NCBI RefSeq assembly: GCF_038637725.1
Contig: NZ_CP152052.1
Location: 2,215,501-2,279,500 of the forward strand
Direction of reading: 5' to 3'
Length of the DNA: 64,000 nt
DNA from: Psychrobacillus sp. FSL H8-0483
GTDB lineage: Bacteria; Bacillota; Bacilli; Bacillales_A; Planococcaceae
Below the pieces are notes generated by a model that worked only from the letters and a program-made list of their open reading frames with translations, ran no database searches and had not been told where the DNA came from. Shown here one piece after another: positions 25,791 to 35,315 of the stretch. A program made the position numbers and the translations under genes. The first letter of the stretch is position 1, and every line of letters starts with the position of its first letter.

Positions 25791-27884
25791 TTATTTACTT
25801 TCATAAAATTCTTCTGGAATTCCTTGAATTAATGGTGATGCTTCACCAGAATAGAAAATACGTAAATCGTGGAGTGACCTCGTGCAGCCTACATATAATA
25901 ATTTGGCATCATACTTTGAATCTTTATAGTGACTTGCGTCCACATCGATAAGTAGCACTGCATCAAATTCCAACCCTTTAGCTAAATACACCGGTACGAC
26001 AGAAATACCACCTGCGTATTTACTTTGATTTGCTTCAATGACGTTCGCATTAATCCCCGCAGTTAGTAACTTTTCATGTATCGAACGGCATTCAGCATCT
26101 GTTCTACCTATAATCGCAATCGTCTTGAGATTTCCTTTTCGTAAATCTTGTAATACCTTAACGATTTCGGTAATTTGATCATCCGTAGCAATCACTTTCA
26201 CTTTTTCACCACTACGAAAAACTGGTGTTGCAAGACCTACTGGAACTTCAGCATGCTTAATGACCTCATTTGCAAATTCGATAATTTCCTTTGTAGAACG
26301 ATAGCTTCTCGTCAGTTCATAATAACCTGTTTCTTGAAATACTTCTTTAAAGTCATTCCAGTCCTCTATGCCTTGATAATTATAGATTGCCTGAGATAAA
26401 TCACCTAAAATAGTAAAAGAATTACCTATTGTAATCTCTTTTAATATATAAATTTGAAACGGCGAAAAATCTTGTGCTTCATCGATCACAACATGATGAA
26501 ATTTCTGTTTGCCTTCTATTCCCGTTAACTGATGATAAATATATAGAAGTGGTGCTAAATCTTCTACATTTACTTCTTTTTTTCGGCAATTCCTCTCTGT
26601 TTCTCGAACAAGCGCTTCAGGTAATAGTTCTATTATTTCTTTTCGAGTCATCAAGGATGTATAAAATGATAAAGCGCTCATTTTTGGCCAAAAATTCATA
26701 TATGCATTTAATCTATTGTTAGCTTCTTTTTTCAATAACTTTTTCTCATTGGTTCCTTCGAACTTCTTAAGTTCTACCTCTATCCAACGCTTGATTCGTG
26801 CAACTAATCGTTCCCTGCGCTTTGTTAATGGATAATGCTTATATTCAATCAACCACTTCTTAATTTCATTTACTGTTATCACAGCTTGATCCCATAGTTC
26901 TAAATTAGTTGTTGGTACTAGATTTTCTTCAAATTGAATGAGACTTCTTTCAATAAAAGACTTAAACTTGATCGAGCCCTTTAATTTATCGAGCATAACC
27001 TTATTATTGTCACGATTAATGGAAAAAGCTTCTTTCAACTTTTCTTCTGGATGTTTTAATTTAACCACATTATCTAAGAGACGCAACGCCCACTCTGGAA
27101 AAGTAGTTTGTTTAATATTACCTACTCCCAGTTCAGGAAGTACACCAGAAATATAGTCTAAAAACAAACTGTTTGGAGCAAAAATAATCATTCTATCTGC
27201 TTGTAGCTGTTCACGATATTCATAAATTAAAAAAGCAAGGCGATGTAAAGCGACAGTTGTTTTCCCACTCCCTGCAACCCCTTGGATCAATAATGGACTA
27301 TTTTTCTCAGCTCGAATAATTTCATTTTGCTCAGATTGTATCGTTGAAACGATATCTTTTAATTTATTATCTTTATTTTCACCTAATCGGTACAAGAGAA
27401 ATTCGTCTGTCAGGGATACATCTTCACTTCCTTTTACATACGTATCTACAACACGCTCTAGCTCTCTTTTACGAATGACAATGTTTCTCTTTAAATGGAC
27501 TTCTCCCTCTACCAATCCATCAGGCGATTGATAAAAAGCCAGCTCTTCTCCACCATTGAAGGAATAAAACATACTTGCAACTGGTGCACGCCAATCAATA
27601 ACTATTGGTTTCTTCGCTTCCTCATCAGAAACTCCGACTTTCCCAATATATAACTGACTAGGCTCTAAATGTCCATCCTCCTTAAAATCTAAACGTCCAA
27701 AGTATGGCTCTTGTACACCAATTCGCATGTTTTGCCGATTTAACTCCCTCATACTTTCAAGAACTTGCTCGGTATAGTTATCTCCATGATAAACTGAAAT
27801 ACTTTCTAACTTGTGTATTTGCTCATCCAGTGTAGATAAAACCTCTTGCAATCTCTTTAATTCCACTTTAAATATAGTGCTCAT
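25791..27884 (-). CDS. helD: HelD-type UvrD-family helicase / RNA polymerase recycling factor
   Basis: The protein (697 aa from the chosen ATG, which follows AGGGGG) is a superfamily 1 helicase of the HelD/helicase IV type. It has an N-terminal coiled coil (about 1-60), IVIDWRAPVASMFYSF typical of HelD, Walker A QGVAGSGKTTVALHR, VVIDEAQDFSPFQ (motif II), GDLSQAIY, LTRSYRST and, near the end, AKGLEFDAVLLID. HelD pulls stalled RNA polymerase off DNA in Gram-positive bacteria. The upstream frame to 27959 adds 25 residues without a ribosome binding site. It may be a chromosomal gene stranded between elements, or a cargo paralogue. Confidence 0.9.
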   Translation of the reverse strand: MSTIFKVELKRLQEVLSTLDEQIHKLESISVYHGDNYTEQVLESMRELNRQNMRIGVQEPYFGRLDFKEDGHLEPSQLYIGKVGVSDEEAKKPIVIDWRAPVASMFYSFNGGEELAFYQSPDGLVEGEVHLKRNIVIRKRELERVVDTYVKGSEDVSLTDEFLLYRLGENKDNKLKDIVSTIQSEQNEIIRAEKNSPLLIQGVAGSGKTTVALHRLAFLIYEYREQLQADRMIIFAPNSLFLDYISGVLPELGVGNIKQTTFPEWALRLLDNVVKLKHPEEKLKEAFSINRDNNKVMLDKLKGSIKFKSFIERSLIQFEENLVPTTNLELWDQAVITVNEIKKWLIEYKHYPLTKRRERLVARIKRWIEVELKKFEGTNEKKLLKKEANNRLNAYMNFWPKMSALSFYTSLMTRKEIIELLPEALVRETERNCRKKEVNVEDLAPLLYIYHQLTGIEGKQKFHHVVIDEAQDFSPFQIYILKEITIGNSFTILGDLSQAIYNYQGIEDWNDFKEVFQETGYYELTRSYRSTKEIIEFANEVIKHAEVPVGLATPVFRSGEKVKVIATDDQITEIVKVLQDLRKGNLKTIAIIGRTDAECRSIHEKLLTAGINANVIEANQSKYAGGISVVPVYLAKGLEFDAVLLIDVDASHYKDSKYDAKLLYVGCTRSLHDLRIFYSGEASPLIQGIPEEFYESK

Positions 27885-28397
27885 TATGTTACTACCCCCT
27901 AACCTTTCTAAAATTTCAGTCGAGTTACAATTGTATAAAATCTGTATATACAAAGTCAATAAATTTTTCCAATTATTTAAAGGGCAAGATGGATTGGTTA
28001 ACCTAATCTACTATTCTAATATCTAAAAAAAACGCCAACCTCCAATATTAAAGGTTGAGCGATTTTCTTTATCTATGGAGATGGCGGGAGTGGAACTACC
28101 ATCTCATAAAAGTGTTGCACAAGCAGTCTATTAAGTTTTTCTACTTGATATTAAAAATCTTTGACTACGAGTAATATAGTATAACCAAGTTTACTTTGAG
28201 TTCACTCTAATTAAATATAAAAATATTAAGGAGGCTAAAGTTTCGTCTCCTTTTTTATTAGTTTCCATTTTGGGAAACAATTTAATTTAACTTTATTATC
28301 TCCCATTGTATTGCCTAATGTTTGATTTTTGCTGCAATATTATTGTTTAAATAAATTTTTAAAGCACCCGTTAGTCAAATAAACAACTTCTCTTTTT
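27885..28397. other. Spacer left of helD promoter
   Basis: No gene. The helD promoter should be at its left side. A hairpin at 28030-28062 (CAACCT with AGGTTG) has A- and T-rich flanks and may be a terminator. Confidence 0.4.
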
Positions 28398-28625
28398 TTA
28401 CTGAATATCATCTGAACCAAGTGCGTTCTCCTCATCTATGACTATACTATATGAAATATTAAGTTTATTCCAAACCCAAGCATGAAAAATCCTTTCTATT
28501 TCTATTATTAATGCTTTATCATCCATATCCTCGTCAATACCTAATTTTTCAAGAGTGAATGTTTCTTTTGCCTCTATTCCTTCATAATTTGTACTACTAA
28601 AAGAAAAATTGACTGTTTTCCCCAT
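28398..28625 (-). CDS. Small hypothetical protein
   Basis: A 75-aa acidic protein beginning MGKTVNFSFSSTNYEG, with AGGGGG about 9 nt upstream of the ATG. The family is not recognised. Its start region overlaps, in another frame, the abnormal end of the truncated recombinase at 28574-29197, so this gene and its ribosome binding site seem to have been joined onto the broken recombinase gene. Confidence 0.65.
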   Translation of the reverse strand: MGKTVNFSFSSTNYEGIEAKETFTLEKLGIDEDMDDKALIIEIERIFHAWVWNKLNISYSIVIDEENALGSDDIQ

Positions 28626-29265
28626 TTGTATATCCCCCTATTTTTAAGTATGCTGTAATCGACTCTAATAAACAGTAATAAGAAGGCGCACTCTTCCGAA
28701 AAATGAATATACCGAATCTTGTTCCCTTTGCCAATTACTTTAGCTGTTCGTTTTGCAATATCTACATCTTGTAATGTTAAATTGGAGACCTCAGATTTTC
28801 TGCAACCCGATGAAAATAGGAAGAGAATAAGTGCTCGGTCGCGAATAGAGAGACCTTCCGCTGCCAACTTTACACGGGCATATTCCTGTTCAGTAAGATA
28901 CTGAGGCAAGGAATGGGGTATCTTAGGTCTCCAACGGTTCTTTATAACTTGTGTTTCCATATACTCCTCCTCGAGACAAAATCTAAAAAAGGAAGAAAGA
29001 GAGGATAGCACAAAGTCAATAGTTCTTGGTTTTTTATTGGTAGAATAATTGTTTAACCATTTCCAAACTATATCTGAAGTTAAATCTTCTAGCGGTACAT
29101 TGCATTCCCTCAGAAATTTTTCTATTTGAACACGATATTTTGTAATGGTTCCCTCTGCTTTATTTTCAAGCTTCAGACTGAGTAGGTACTCGTTCAAAAC
29201 TTTCTTTACGTCTTTTGAAATTTCTTCTTGTTCCTTATCCAGTATTTTTGGGGAGGCGACATTTT
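28574..29265 (-). pseudogene. Tyrosine recombinase, broken at both ends
   Basis: The open part (28574-29197) has the core-binding domain and the first catalytic residues, Arg in FSSGCRKSEVSNL and Lys in GKGNKIRYIHF, but lacks the HxxR, second His and Tyr positions; the sequence becomes foreign after residue 170. Upstream, an ATG at 29265 with a GAAAGGATG site would be in frame if one A were added in an A5 run near 29234, giving an N-terminus MSPPQKILDKEQEEI. It lies immediately left of the cassette-like array, so it may be the remains of the enzyme that acted on the array. Confidence 0.75.
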
Positions 29266-29588
29266 TATATCATCCTTTCTTTTTATTTTTGAGATTAATA
29301 AGAATTAACATTAAACATTGTTAACAAATATTTCTTTTTTTTTCATCATTTAGCCTATAAATAAAAAAACGCTGTTGAGAGTATTACTCAACAGCGTTTT
29401 TCTATTTATGGCTTAATCTATCTTTCACTCATTAATCATTTAAAAAATCAAAGCAATATAAGAAATAACAATAACAAATACCTCTAAGATTTATTAAATG
29501 TATAATTTATTTAGCAAATTTAATTGGTTAAAGAATAAATATCCAAGTAGTAGACAATAAATAATGTATATTGGAGGGAAAGTTTATT
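29266..29588. other. Spacer left of the array
   Basis: Contains a strong bidirectional hairpin at 29363-29401 (ACGCTGTTGAG with CTCAACAGCGT, with A7 and T5 flanks). No gene is seen in the remainder. Confidence 0.5.
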
Positions 29589-29792
29589 ATGTTAATAAAA
29601 AACCATGATGATAAGATAATTTATTGCTACTGTTGTCGCAAAAGGACTTTATTTATACGTAGAGATTTGCATAATAATAGTGGTGTAGAGAGTCATTGTA
29701 GTGAATGTTCATCCGTTTGGTTTGAATGGCAAAATCGAGCAGTTGAGCGAGAAAAAGAAAAATGGCTTGAATATAACGAATTAACATTTTAA
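29589..29792 (+). CDS. Small zinc-ribbon protein
   Basis: The 67-aa protein begins MLIKNHDD; GGAGGG lies about 10 nt upstream of this ATG, and an ATG six codons earlier would overlap that site. It has two cysteine pairs, YCYCCRK and HCSECSS, about 27 residues apart, suggesting a zinc ribbon, and a charged C-terminal helix. The family is not recognised. A perfect hairpin follows at 29804-29842. Confidence 0.7.
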   Translation: MLIKNHDDKIIYCYCCRKRTLFIRRDLHNNSGVESHCSECSSVWFEWQNRAVEREKEKWLEYNELTF

Positions 29793-29803
29793 TTGTAATA
29801 ACA

Positions 29804-29842
29804 TAAAAAAACGCTTGGAGAATATTTCTCCAAGCGTTTTTT
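29804..29842 (+). terminator. Bidirectional terminator
   Basis: A7-CGCTTGGAG and CTCCAAGCG-T7 form a perfect stem with a 7-nt loop, directly past the small zinc-ribbon gene. Confidence 0.85.
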
Positions 29843-29851
29843 TCTTTCCTT

Positions 29852-29882
29852 GTTCAACTAAAGCACTCCGTTAGTTTAAGTG
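29852..29882 (-). repeat. Array repeat a (half unit)
   Basis: ACTAAAGCACTCCGTTAGT, one of the two terminal hairpins of the array repeat. It marks the left end of the repeat array. Confidence 0.6.
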
Positions 29883-30064
29883 CATTATTTCACAAAGATT
29901 TTATTTGTAATTGAAAAGTAGTCTTCCTCTTCAAGAATCTCTCTTCCAACTATTCCGAGCCAACCAAATTATCTTTAGTTCAATATGAATATTTATCAAT
30001 TAAATTAATGAAACCTTTAGAAAAAATGGAACGTAAAGGAAGTAAATCGATGTAGTAAAGGAAG

Positions 30065-31090
30065 ATGAAGTTAATGAATATTGCTAATAAAGTTATAATT
30101 TCACTTTGTATTCTTCTACTAATTATTATTTTATCAGCCTGTAAGCAATCTGAAGAATCTCAAGTGAATATCATTATGGAAAATGAACAGTCCCATGAGG
30201 ATATAATTATGGAGAGTGAACAACAAGATATATCTTATTCTTTTAAAAATCCCAATACTGGACAGGAATTTGAAATAATTCATGCTTATATGCTATATAA
30301 AAACTATTTTGAAACTGTTAAGGACAATCCTGATGAATCACCTAACGAATTATATCAAAAGATAATTATCGAACCTGTATATGATGCATGTTTTAAAGGT
30401 GCGAATTATAAATTTAGTGTATTTGATTGGATACCGGAAGAAAGTGATTTTAATAGTATCAAGAATCAATTTGAATCGATGGATCAAGAACATATGAACA
30501 TGTTAATTGAGGATTCCCTTGATAAATCCTCAGACATACTTTCATCAGATAATATAACAACAGTATGTGTGTTTCCTGAAAATGAAAAATTTCCTTCAGA
30601 CATGTATACATTAGGAACGGGGAAAATTACAGTCTTTCTCAGTGAGCTTAACAATTATTTTATATTGAGTGAGCTTGATAATTATAATAAATCAGGTATT
30701 TCTCATGAATATCATCATAGTGTTTGGACCGAAAAACATGATACGGAAGATTATTTTATGACTGTTTTAGATAATATAATTATGGAGGGGTCTGCCATAA
30801 TGTTTGAAACCTTAGTATACCCCGATACAAATAGTAAAGATTTGGTGCTTGACGAAAGCTTTAACAAAGAATACTGGAGTAAGATTGAAACATTTCTTGA
30901 GAGTAGTGGTACCAATGAGTTTATATTAGGTGGCTCTAGAGGTTTACCCGACTATTATGGCTATAGTGAAGGCTATAAAATGATTAGATCTTACTTAAAC
31001 TTGCATCCCGATGCGACAGTAGAAGAATGGACTTCCAAAAGTCCGAGAGAAATTTTTGAAGAAGGGAATTACATGTCTAATTACGAGTAG
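30065..31090 (+). CDS. DUF2268-like lipoprotein, putative zinc protease
   Basis: The 341-aa protein has an N-terminal lipoprotein signal (hydrophobic segment, then LSAC with Cys26). The C-terminal half contains GISHEYHHSVW, a HExxH-type zinc site, and IIMEGSAIMFE, which could supply the third ligand, as in DUF2268 predicted Zn-dependent proteases. The protein would be anchored outside the membrane. AAAGGAAG lies upstream of the ATG. It is one of the few plus-strand genes in the array region and lies between repeats a and b. Confidence 0.85.
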   Translation: MKLMNIANKVIISLCILLLIIILSACKQSEESQVNIIMENEQSHEDIIMESEQQDISYSFKNPNTGQEFEIIHAYMLYKNYFETVKDNPDESPNELYQKIIIEPVYDACFKGANYKFSVFDWIPEESDFNSIKNQFESMDQEHMNMLIEDSLDKSSDILSSDNITTVCVFPENEKFPSDMYTLGTGKITVFLSELNNYFILSELDNYNKSGISHEYHHSVWTEKHDTEDYFMTVLDNIIMEGSAIMFETLVYPDTNSKDLVLDESFNKEYWSKIETFLESSGTNEFILGGSRGLPDYYGYSEGYKMIRSYLNLHPDATVEEWTSKSPREIFEEGNYMSNYE

Positions 31091-31173
31091 TTTTCTTTAT
31101 GGTCTACAAAACTTAATGTGTCCTTTTCTACATGTTAGAAAAGGATTTTTTTTATATTGCCGATACTCTTCTT

Positions 31174-31246
31174 TCACTAACCTGCTGCGTTAGTTGAACA
31201 AGAGACGCTCTACCCTTATTGAAGTAAAGCACTCGTTATTTGAACA
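31174..31246 (-). repeat. Array repeat b
   Basis: CTAACCTGCTGCGTTAG at one end and GTAAAGCACTCGTTA at the other. The centre is diverged (ACGCTCTACCCTTATTG). Confidence 0.65.
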
Positions 31247-31281
31247 AGGAACGGCTTCTTCACTCGTTCACTTATTGGTTA

Positions 31282-31845
31282 CTAACGAATAAATAATCCA
31301 TTTTCTTCAATAATTTTCTTGCACTTCATAAAACCTATTGACGTCTTAGAATAAATAGGAAAAGATAAATCCCAATTCCCCATTATTACTGTATCAAATG
31401 ATGGAAAGAAAATATCAACAAAATAAAGTTCATTTACTGAAAGATTTGCTAAAAAAGTAAGGGCTTCCTCATCCCCTATTTTATAAATCCCCTTTTTATT
31501 GGAAAATAATTTACGAAAGAGGTTAGCCTCTCCTCGATTTAGGCAACTTAAAACATATTTAAGACTTGGTTTACTCAAGCTTTTATTAATGTGTACATAA
31601 ACTTCATTCTCTGCCAAATGAAAAAGGCTATTAAATGTACTAACAAATTTTGCGCCGTATTTTAGATTATGGTTTCTGCCCAATAATTCGCTTGCCTCTT
31701 CTTCTGTTAAAACTCGATTAAATACATCCATATTACCAATATGATTGTATAACTTACTAGGTTCATCAATAAGATTTGTATTAAATTTTTTAAACTTTGA
31801 AAGCAGTTTATTTATCTCTTCGTCTGTTGCCAAAGTTAGCTTCAT
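31282..31845 (-). CDS. Hypothetical protein (cassette gene)
   Basis: The 187-aa protein has no signal peptide or membrane segment and no recognised domain. Hydrophobic and charged residues alternate as in a normal globular protein (EEEASELLGRNHNLKYGAKF). AGGGG precedes the ATG. It is the only gene between repeats b and c and is followed by repeat b, as expected of a cassette. Confidence 0.75.
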   Translation of the reverse strand: MKLTLATDEEINKLLSKFKKFNTNLIDEPSKLYNHIGNMDVFNRVLTEEEASELLGRNHNLKYGAKFVSTFNSLFHLAENEVYVHINKSLSKPSLKYVLSCLNRGEANLFRKLFSNKKGIYKIGDEEALTFLANLSVNELYFVDIFFPSFDTVIMGNWDLSFPIYSKTSIGFMKCKKIIEENGLFIR

Positions 31846-31894
31846 ATTTTTACCCCTTAGTTATTTTTGTACTAACAATATTTTATCATCTTAT

Positions 31895-31966
31895 CCAACT
31901 ATTCTGCTTCTTTAGTTCAATAAAAGGCTTTACTCCTTCTTGAAGTAAAGCACTCGTTAGTTGAAG
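31895..31966 (-). repeat. Array repeat c
   Basis: Ends TTCTTTAGTTC and CACTCGTTAGTTG, centre the common GCTTTAC...GTAAAGC hairpin. Confidence 0.7.
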
Positions 31967-32045
31967 AAAACTTATTATAGTGTTGATACAGATTCTGTGC
32001 ACATAACAACAACGGAGAAGATACGATAAAACGCACAAAAAAGGA

Positions 32046-32210
32046 CTAATCCCCTCCAGTATTCTCTTTATCTTTATTCGAGAATAGAAAGAATATAGAT
32101 ATGCCGAAGATAGCCCAAATCGTTATTAAAATTATAATGTTTTTAACAAAAAAAGATAAAATAATTGCCATAACTATCATTGCTATTGAAAGTAAGATCT
32201 TCTCTCTCAC
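32046..32210 (-). CDS. Small two-helix membrane protein (cassette gene)
   Basis: From the GTG at 32210, which has AAGGAG about 11 nt upstream, the product is 54 aa with two transmembrane helices (SIAMIVMAIILSFFV and ILITIWAIFGISIFFLF) and a charged tail. The open frame extends 50 codons further upstream, but that part reads through repeat d and is unlikely to be coding. Function unknown. It is the only gene between repeats c and d. Confidence 0.6.
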   Translation of the reverse strand: MREKILLSIAMIVMAIILSFFVKNIIILITIWAIFGISIFFLFSNKDKENTGGD

Positions 32211-32291
32211 TAAAAAACACACTCCTTGTTGAGGATAAAATGTTCTATCATCTCTCTCCCCTTTTTTCTCTCCAAATTTTAACACAATTCT

Positions 32292-32382
32292 TATTGAACT
32301 AAACTGCTTCTTTAGTTGAACAAGAAAAAAGAGCCACCTAAGCAGCCCGAGGATCTTCAACTAAAGCACTCGTTAGTGGAAT
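32292..32382 (-). repeat. Array repeat d
   Basis: Terminal hairpins CTAAACTGCTTCTTTAG and CTAAAGCACTCGTTAG with a different centre (GCCACC...GCAGCCCGAGG). Confidence 0.65.
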
Positions 32383-32464
32383 AAGAAACGATTGCATGAA
32401 AGCTAATTTTCATCTAATTCATCTACTACTTTTTGAATGTCTTCATGAACTTCAACTACTAAAC

Positions 32465-32938
32465 TTAGGTCAAGTCCATGCACATAGTAGAGTAAAACAT
32501 TGGGTCTTCTGTTTTAGATCCTATTTGATATTGTAAAGTCAAACCGCTTGCAAGTGCCGCGTCATACATGTCTTGACCATAAGCCGCAACAATTTCATAA
32601 CGATATTCAGAAACAGAGTAGTGTTTATCCATTCCACTATCTGAAGTATTTACTTCTATACCTTTTTCCCAGTAATTGCCTGTACCATCACTTTTTGGTT
32701 TGCATGTTAATTCATATGCACTCCATCCAGTACGGCCTGGTATTTTTCCTCCTGAATATAGATATGTTTTTAGTTCTGCTAATGTAGAAGGATGTTGATT
32801 ACTATCATGAGCTACGATATCTTTTATTGTGTAAGGACCTGCTGGCAATGCAGCACTTGCTGTTATTGGAAAATAGACAAAGATAGAAGTGCTAAACCAT
32901 AAATATGTCAGAAATAATACAAAAAAGATTTTTTTCAA
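32465..32938 (-). CDS. Secreted hypothetical protein
   Basis: The 157-aa protein has a clear signal peptide (MKKIFFVLFLTYLWFSTSIF, probable cleavage after ASA). The mature part resembles small secreted or S-layer-associated proteins: LPAGPYTIKDIVAHDSNQHP, two cysteines far apart, a mixed beta composition and no catalytic motif. GGAGG precedes the ATG. It lies 33 bp downstream of the SLH protein gene on the same strand, so the two probably form an operon and act at the cell surface. Confidence 0.8.
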   Translation of the reverse strand: MKKIFFVLFLTYLWFSTSIFVYFPITASAALPAGPYTIKDIVAHDSNQHPSTLAELKTYLYSGGKIPGRTGWSAYELTCKPKSDGTGNYWEKGIEVNTSDSGMDKHYSVSEYRYEIVAAYGQDMYDAALASGLTLQYQIGSKTEDPMFYSTMCMDLT

Positions 32939-32971
32939 TATTTCACCTCCTTTACATTAAAATTAAATTCA

Positions 32972-34033
32972 TTAATTTGAATTAACAGCTATATAAAGAC
33001 GGCTTTCAAAATAATTAAAGTACATTACGAATTTTCTTGAATTGCTTGTTTTATCGAAAGTCATTACTTTTCCTGTTGTATAAGCTTCATTTATAAGATT
33101 AATAGTATCTAATGGAGATAATTGAAGTACATTGCCTGATAGACCATTAAATTTATGATTTAAATTTGCTGTGTCACTTAAATTCATAGGGTATGATATA
33201 TTGTAATTTGTATTCATTTCAACTAATTTAGCATTGTATTGCTTCTTCAGCTGCTCAGTCAATACTGATGCATCATTTTGTCCTTCTGGTAATGTTACTT
33301 TTCCATAGAATGCTTTTCTGTATGGTAAAATTAACCGACCTAATTGGTTATTGCCAAGAGCTAAAATTTCAGCATCTGTCATAGTTTTCAAATCATCTAA
33401 TGTCACTTCTGTTGTTTTGAAATATTGAGCTCTGTACATAAAAGCAGCATAATGAGCACGAGTTAATGATTGATTTTCTCTGAATGTGCGATCTTCAAAC
33501 CCTGATGTTATATAAGTTACAGACAAAGCTGTTACATATTTATCATATTTGCTAGATACATCTTTCATTTCATGAGAGCCTCTAGTATCTAGATTGTAAG
33601 CAACTGTAAGAATTTTTGCCATCTCTCCACGTGTTAATGATTTATTAGGATTAATATTTCCTTTATTGTCAGCTTCAAGTAATCCAGCTTCCATTAACTT
33701 TTTGATATCAGTATAATAAAGATTTGATGTTGATAAGTCTTTTGGTTTGTTAAATGAAGTTGTTTTAGGTAAATCTTTAACAGAACGATTGATTAATGCA
33801 GCAGCTTGTTTTCTGTTAACTGTTTGATTTGGTTTAAATGTGCCGTCTTCGTACCCACTAATAACTCCTTCTTGAGCCATTGTGTGAATTACATCATAGT
33901 TCGCATTACTTTTAGAAACATCTTTAAATGTTTTGTTGTAAGTTGCAGCTTCAGCTTCCATTGTGCCTCCTAAAACAGATGTAGATACAAAAGCAAATGC
34001 TGCTGCAGATAATAATATTTTTTTAAATTTCAT
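32972..34033 (-). CDS. S-layer homology (SLH) domain protein
   Basis: The 353-aa protein has a signal peptide (KKILLSAAAFAFVSTSVLGG, cleavage after AEA) and three SLH repeats in the first 200 residues: FKDVSKSNANYDVIHTMAQE with GYEDGTFKPNQTVNRKQAAA, then YYTDIKKLMEAGLL with NPNKSLTRGEMAKIL, then SGFEDRTFRENQSLTRAHYA. SLH domains anchor proteins to pyruvylated wall polymers. The C-terminal 150 residues are an unassigned domain. AAGGGG lies before the ATG. It is larger than the other genes in the array region, lies between repeats d and e, and is followed by a secreted-protein gene. Confidence 0.92.
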   Translation of the reverse strand: MKFKKILLSAAAFAFVSTSVLGGTMEAEAATYNKTFKDVSKSNANYDVIHTMAQEGVISGYEDGTFKPNQTVNRKQAAALINRSVKDLPKTTSFNKPKDLSTSNLYYTDIKKLMEAGLLEADNKGNINPNKSLTRGEMAKILTVAYNLDTRGSHEMKDVSSKYDKYVTALSVTYITSGFEDRTFRENQSLTRAHYAAFMYRAQYFKTTEVTLDDLKTMTDAEILALGNNQLGRLILPYRKAFYGKVTLPEGQNDASVLTEQLKKQYNAKLVEMNTNYNISYPMNLSDTANLNHKFNGLSGNVLQLSPLDTINLINEAYTTGKVMTFDKTSNSRKFVMYFNYFESRLYIAVNSN

Positions 34034-34296
34034 GTCTAAAAACCCCTTTTTTATGTTTTATTTTGCTATGTTTATTGTAGCGATTGTATTATATTGGTAC
34101 TTCCTTCATAATATATGATATTCACACAATCATTTTTAGATAATATTTCTATCTTATCCTTATTATTAAACAATTTATCAAAAGATATTATTGCAGGATC
34201 GTACCGTATAATATACATGGTTAACGATATCTTCTCTTTATATCTTATTATTCTTGTACTTCTATTTTTATTTCCAATAGATAGTCTCACAAATTC

Positions 34297-34676
34297 TTAT
34301 TTATGAACAGGTTCGCATTCAAAGGCAATATAGCGATTCAAGAATTCTTCTTCTAACTTATTAAATGGGTTATAAGATTCAACATTTGCAGATGCTGTTT
34401 TATCTGAAAATATTCTAAACCCTTTTCTCGTTCTTTAGTTGAATCAAAGATATAAACCGCTAGCATCTTCCCATCCAGTTCATAATCAGAAGGTCTGACT
34501 CCATTAAGTTTCATTCCAAAAATGTTTTTATCTCTAACTTTACTTTCTTTAAGTGACAATCCCTGTTCCTCAAATGAAGATAGTACTTCTTCCAATGAAA
34601 TTGCATTGGAATCTGTTGCTTGGCAAACAGTCAGCAAGAAAACCAATGATAGAAATATTAAAGCTACTTTATTCAA
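34297..34676 (-). pseudogene. Lipoprotein-like cassette gene with one-base frameshift
   Basis: The frame begins MNKVALIFLSLVFLLTVCQA, a lipoprotein signal with Cys18, and continues with SLEEVLSSFEEQGLSLKESK and a repeat-like domain common in Bacillus lipoproteins. It leaves frame after EREKG. Adding one A in the A4 run near 34424 would read EKGFRIFSDKTASANVESYN and on to a stop at 34297, giving about 126 aa. This is either a recent pseudogene or a sequencing error. GGGGG precedes the ATG. Confidence 0.7.
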
Positions 34677-34742
34677 TAAATCGCCCCCTTAAATTGATAA
34701 ACGCAATAAAATGTTCAAATCAGTGCTTATTAATAACTTGCC

Positions 34743-34878
34743 TTCTTCAACTAACCTGCACCGTTAGTTTAAGTGTAACATTTCACAATGGATTTCTGAG
34801 ATCTACTTGATGTTTTGGATAAAAAAATAGACCATCGAAAATGATGGTCTTGTTTAACTAAAGCACCCGTTAGCTTAA
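34743..34878 (-). repeat. Array repeat e (long form)
   Basis: CTAACCTGCACCGTTAG, a 90-bp centre containing AGACCATC...GATGGTCT, and CTAAAGCACCCGTTAG. The whole unit is nearly identical to repeat o at 41691-41822, 7 kb away. Confidence 0.75.
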
Positions 34879-34888
34879 GTACATTAGT

Positions 34889-35176
34889 TCACAAAGTCTC
34901 TTTATAAGTAACAAGAAAAGGTGCCAACAAAGAACCAATTATAAAAATAAAAATAGCTGTGCCAAGTGTCACAAGACCATTGCTAAAAGGAGAAAGAAAA
35001 TAACCGAAGGTGAGCATTGGAAGAATAGTTAATGAAACAAAAATTAACCTGCTTGGTGTTGTTATCTTATGTGTTGTATCGCATTCGTTACAATTAATAG
35101 GTTTATAATTTAGTCAGAACGATTCATAGATTTTACTCCAACTAAAATATGTATTGCATTTCTCGCATTTTTGCAA
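34889..35176 (-). pseudogene. Cys-x-x-Cys small membrane protein with in-frame TGA
   Basis: From a TTG at 35176 (TGGAGG upstream) the frame reads LQKCEKCNTYFSWSKIYESF, then TGA, then LNYKPINCNECDTTHKITTP and two transmembrane helices to a stop at 34889. CEKC and CNEC are 20 residues apart, as in the cxxc_20_cxxc family. Related proteins have Trp where the TGA stands, so a TGG to TGA change probably broke it. It is the only gene between repeats e and f. Confidence 0.65.
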
Positions 35177-35221
35177 AGCTAATAACCTCCATTATAATTT
35201 CTGAATTTTCTAAGGCGTTGA

Positions 35222-35297
35222 TTTATTATCCTGCCGCGTTAGTCCAATAAGAAAAAAGCTTTACCCCTTCTTGAAGTAAAGCACTCGTTAGTGGAAG
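35222..35297 (-). repeat. Array repeat f
   Basis: Ends CTGCCGCGTTAG and CACTCGTTAG, centre the GCTTTAC...GTAAAGC hairpin. Confidence 0.7.
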
Positions 35298-35315
35298 AAC
35301 GAAATTCATAATTTA

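Noticed and set aside
34072-34290. 72-codon minus-strand frame upstream of the SLH gene
   Set aside because: It could code for a small protein (YIIRYDPAIISFDKLF), but it starts with GTG without a ribosome binding site and lies in the SLH promoter region; not enough support.
35114-35116. In-frame TGA in the Cys-x-x-Cys membrane protein as a selenocysteine codon
   Set aside because: Family members, as I recall them, have Trp here, not Cys; no SECIS-like hairpin was recognised after it. A TGG to TGA mutation is simpler.
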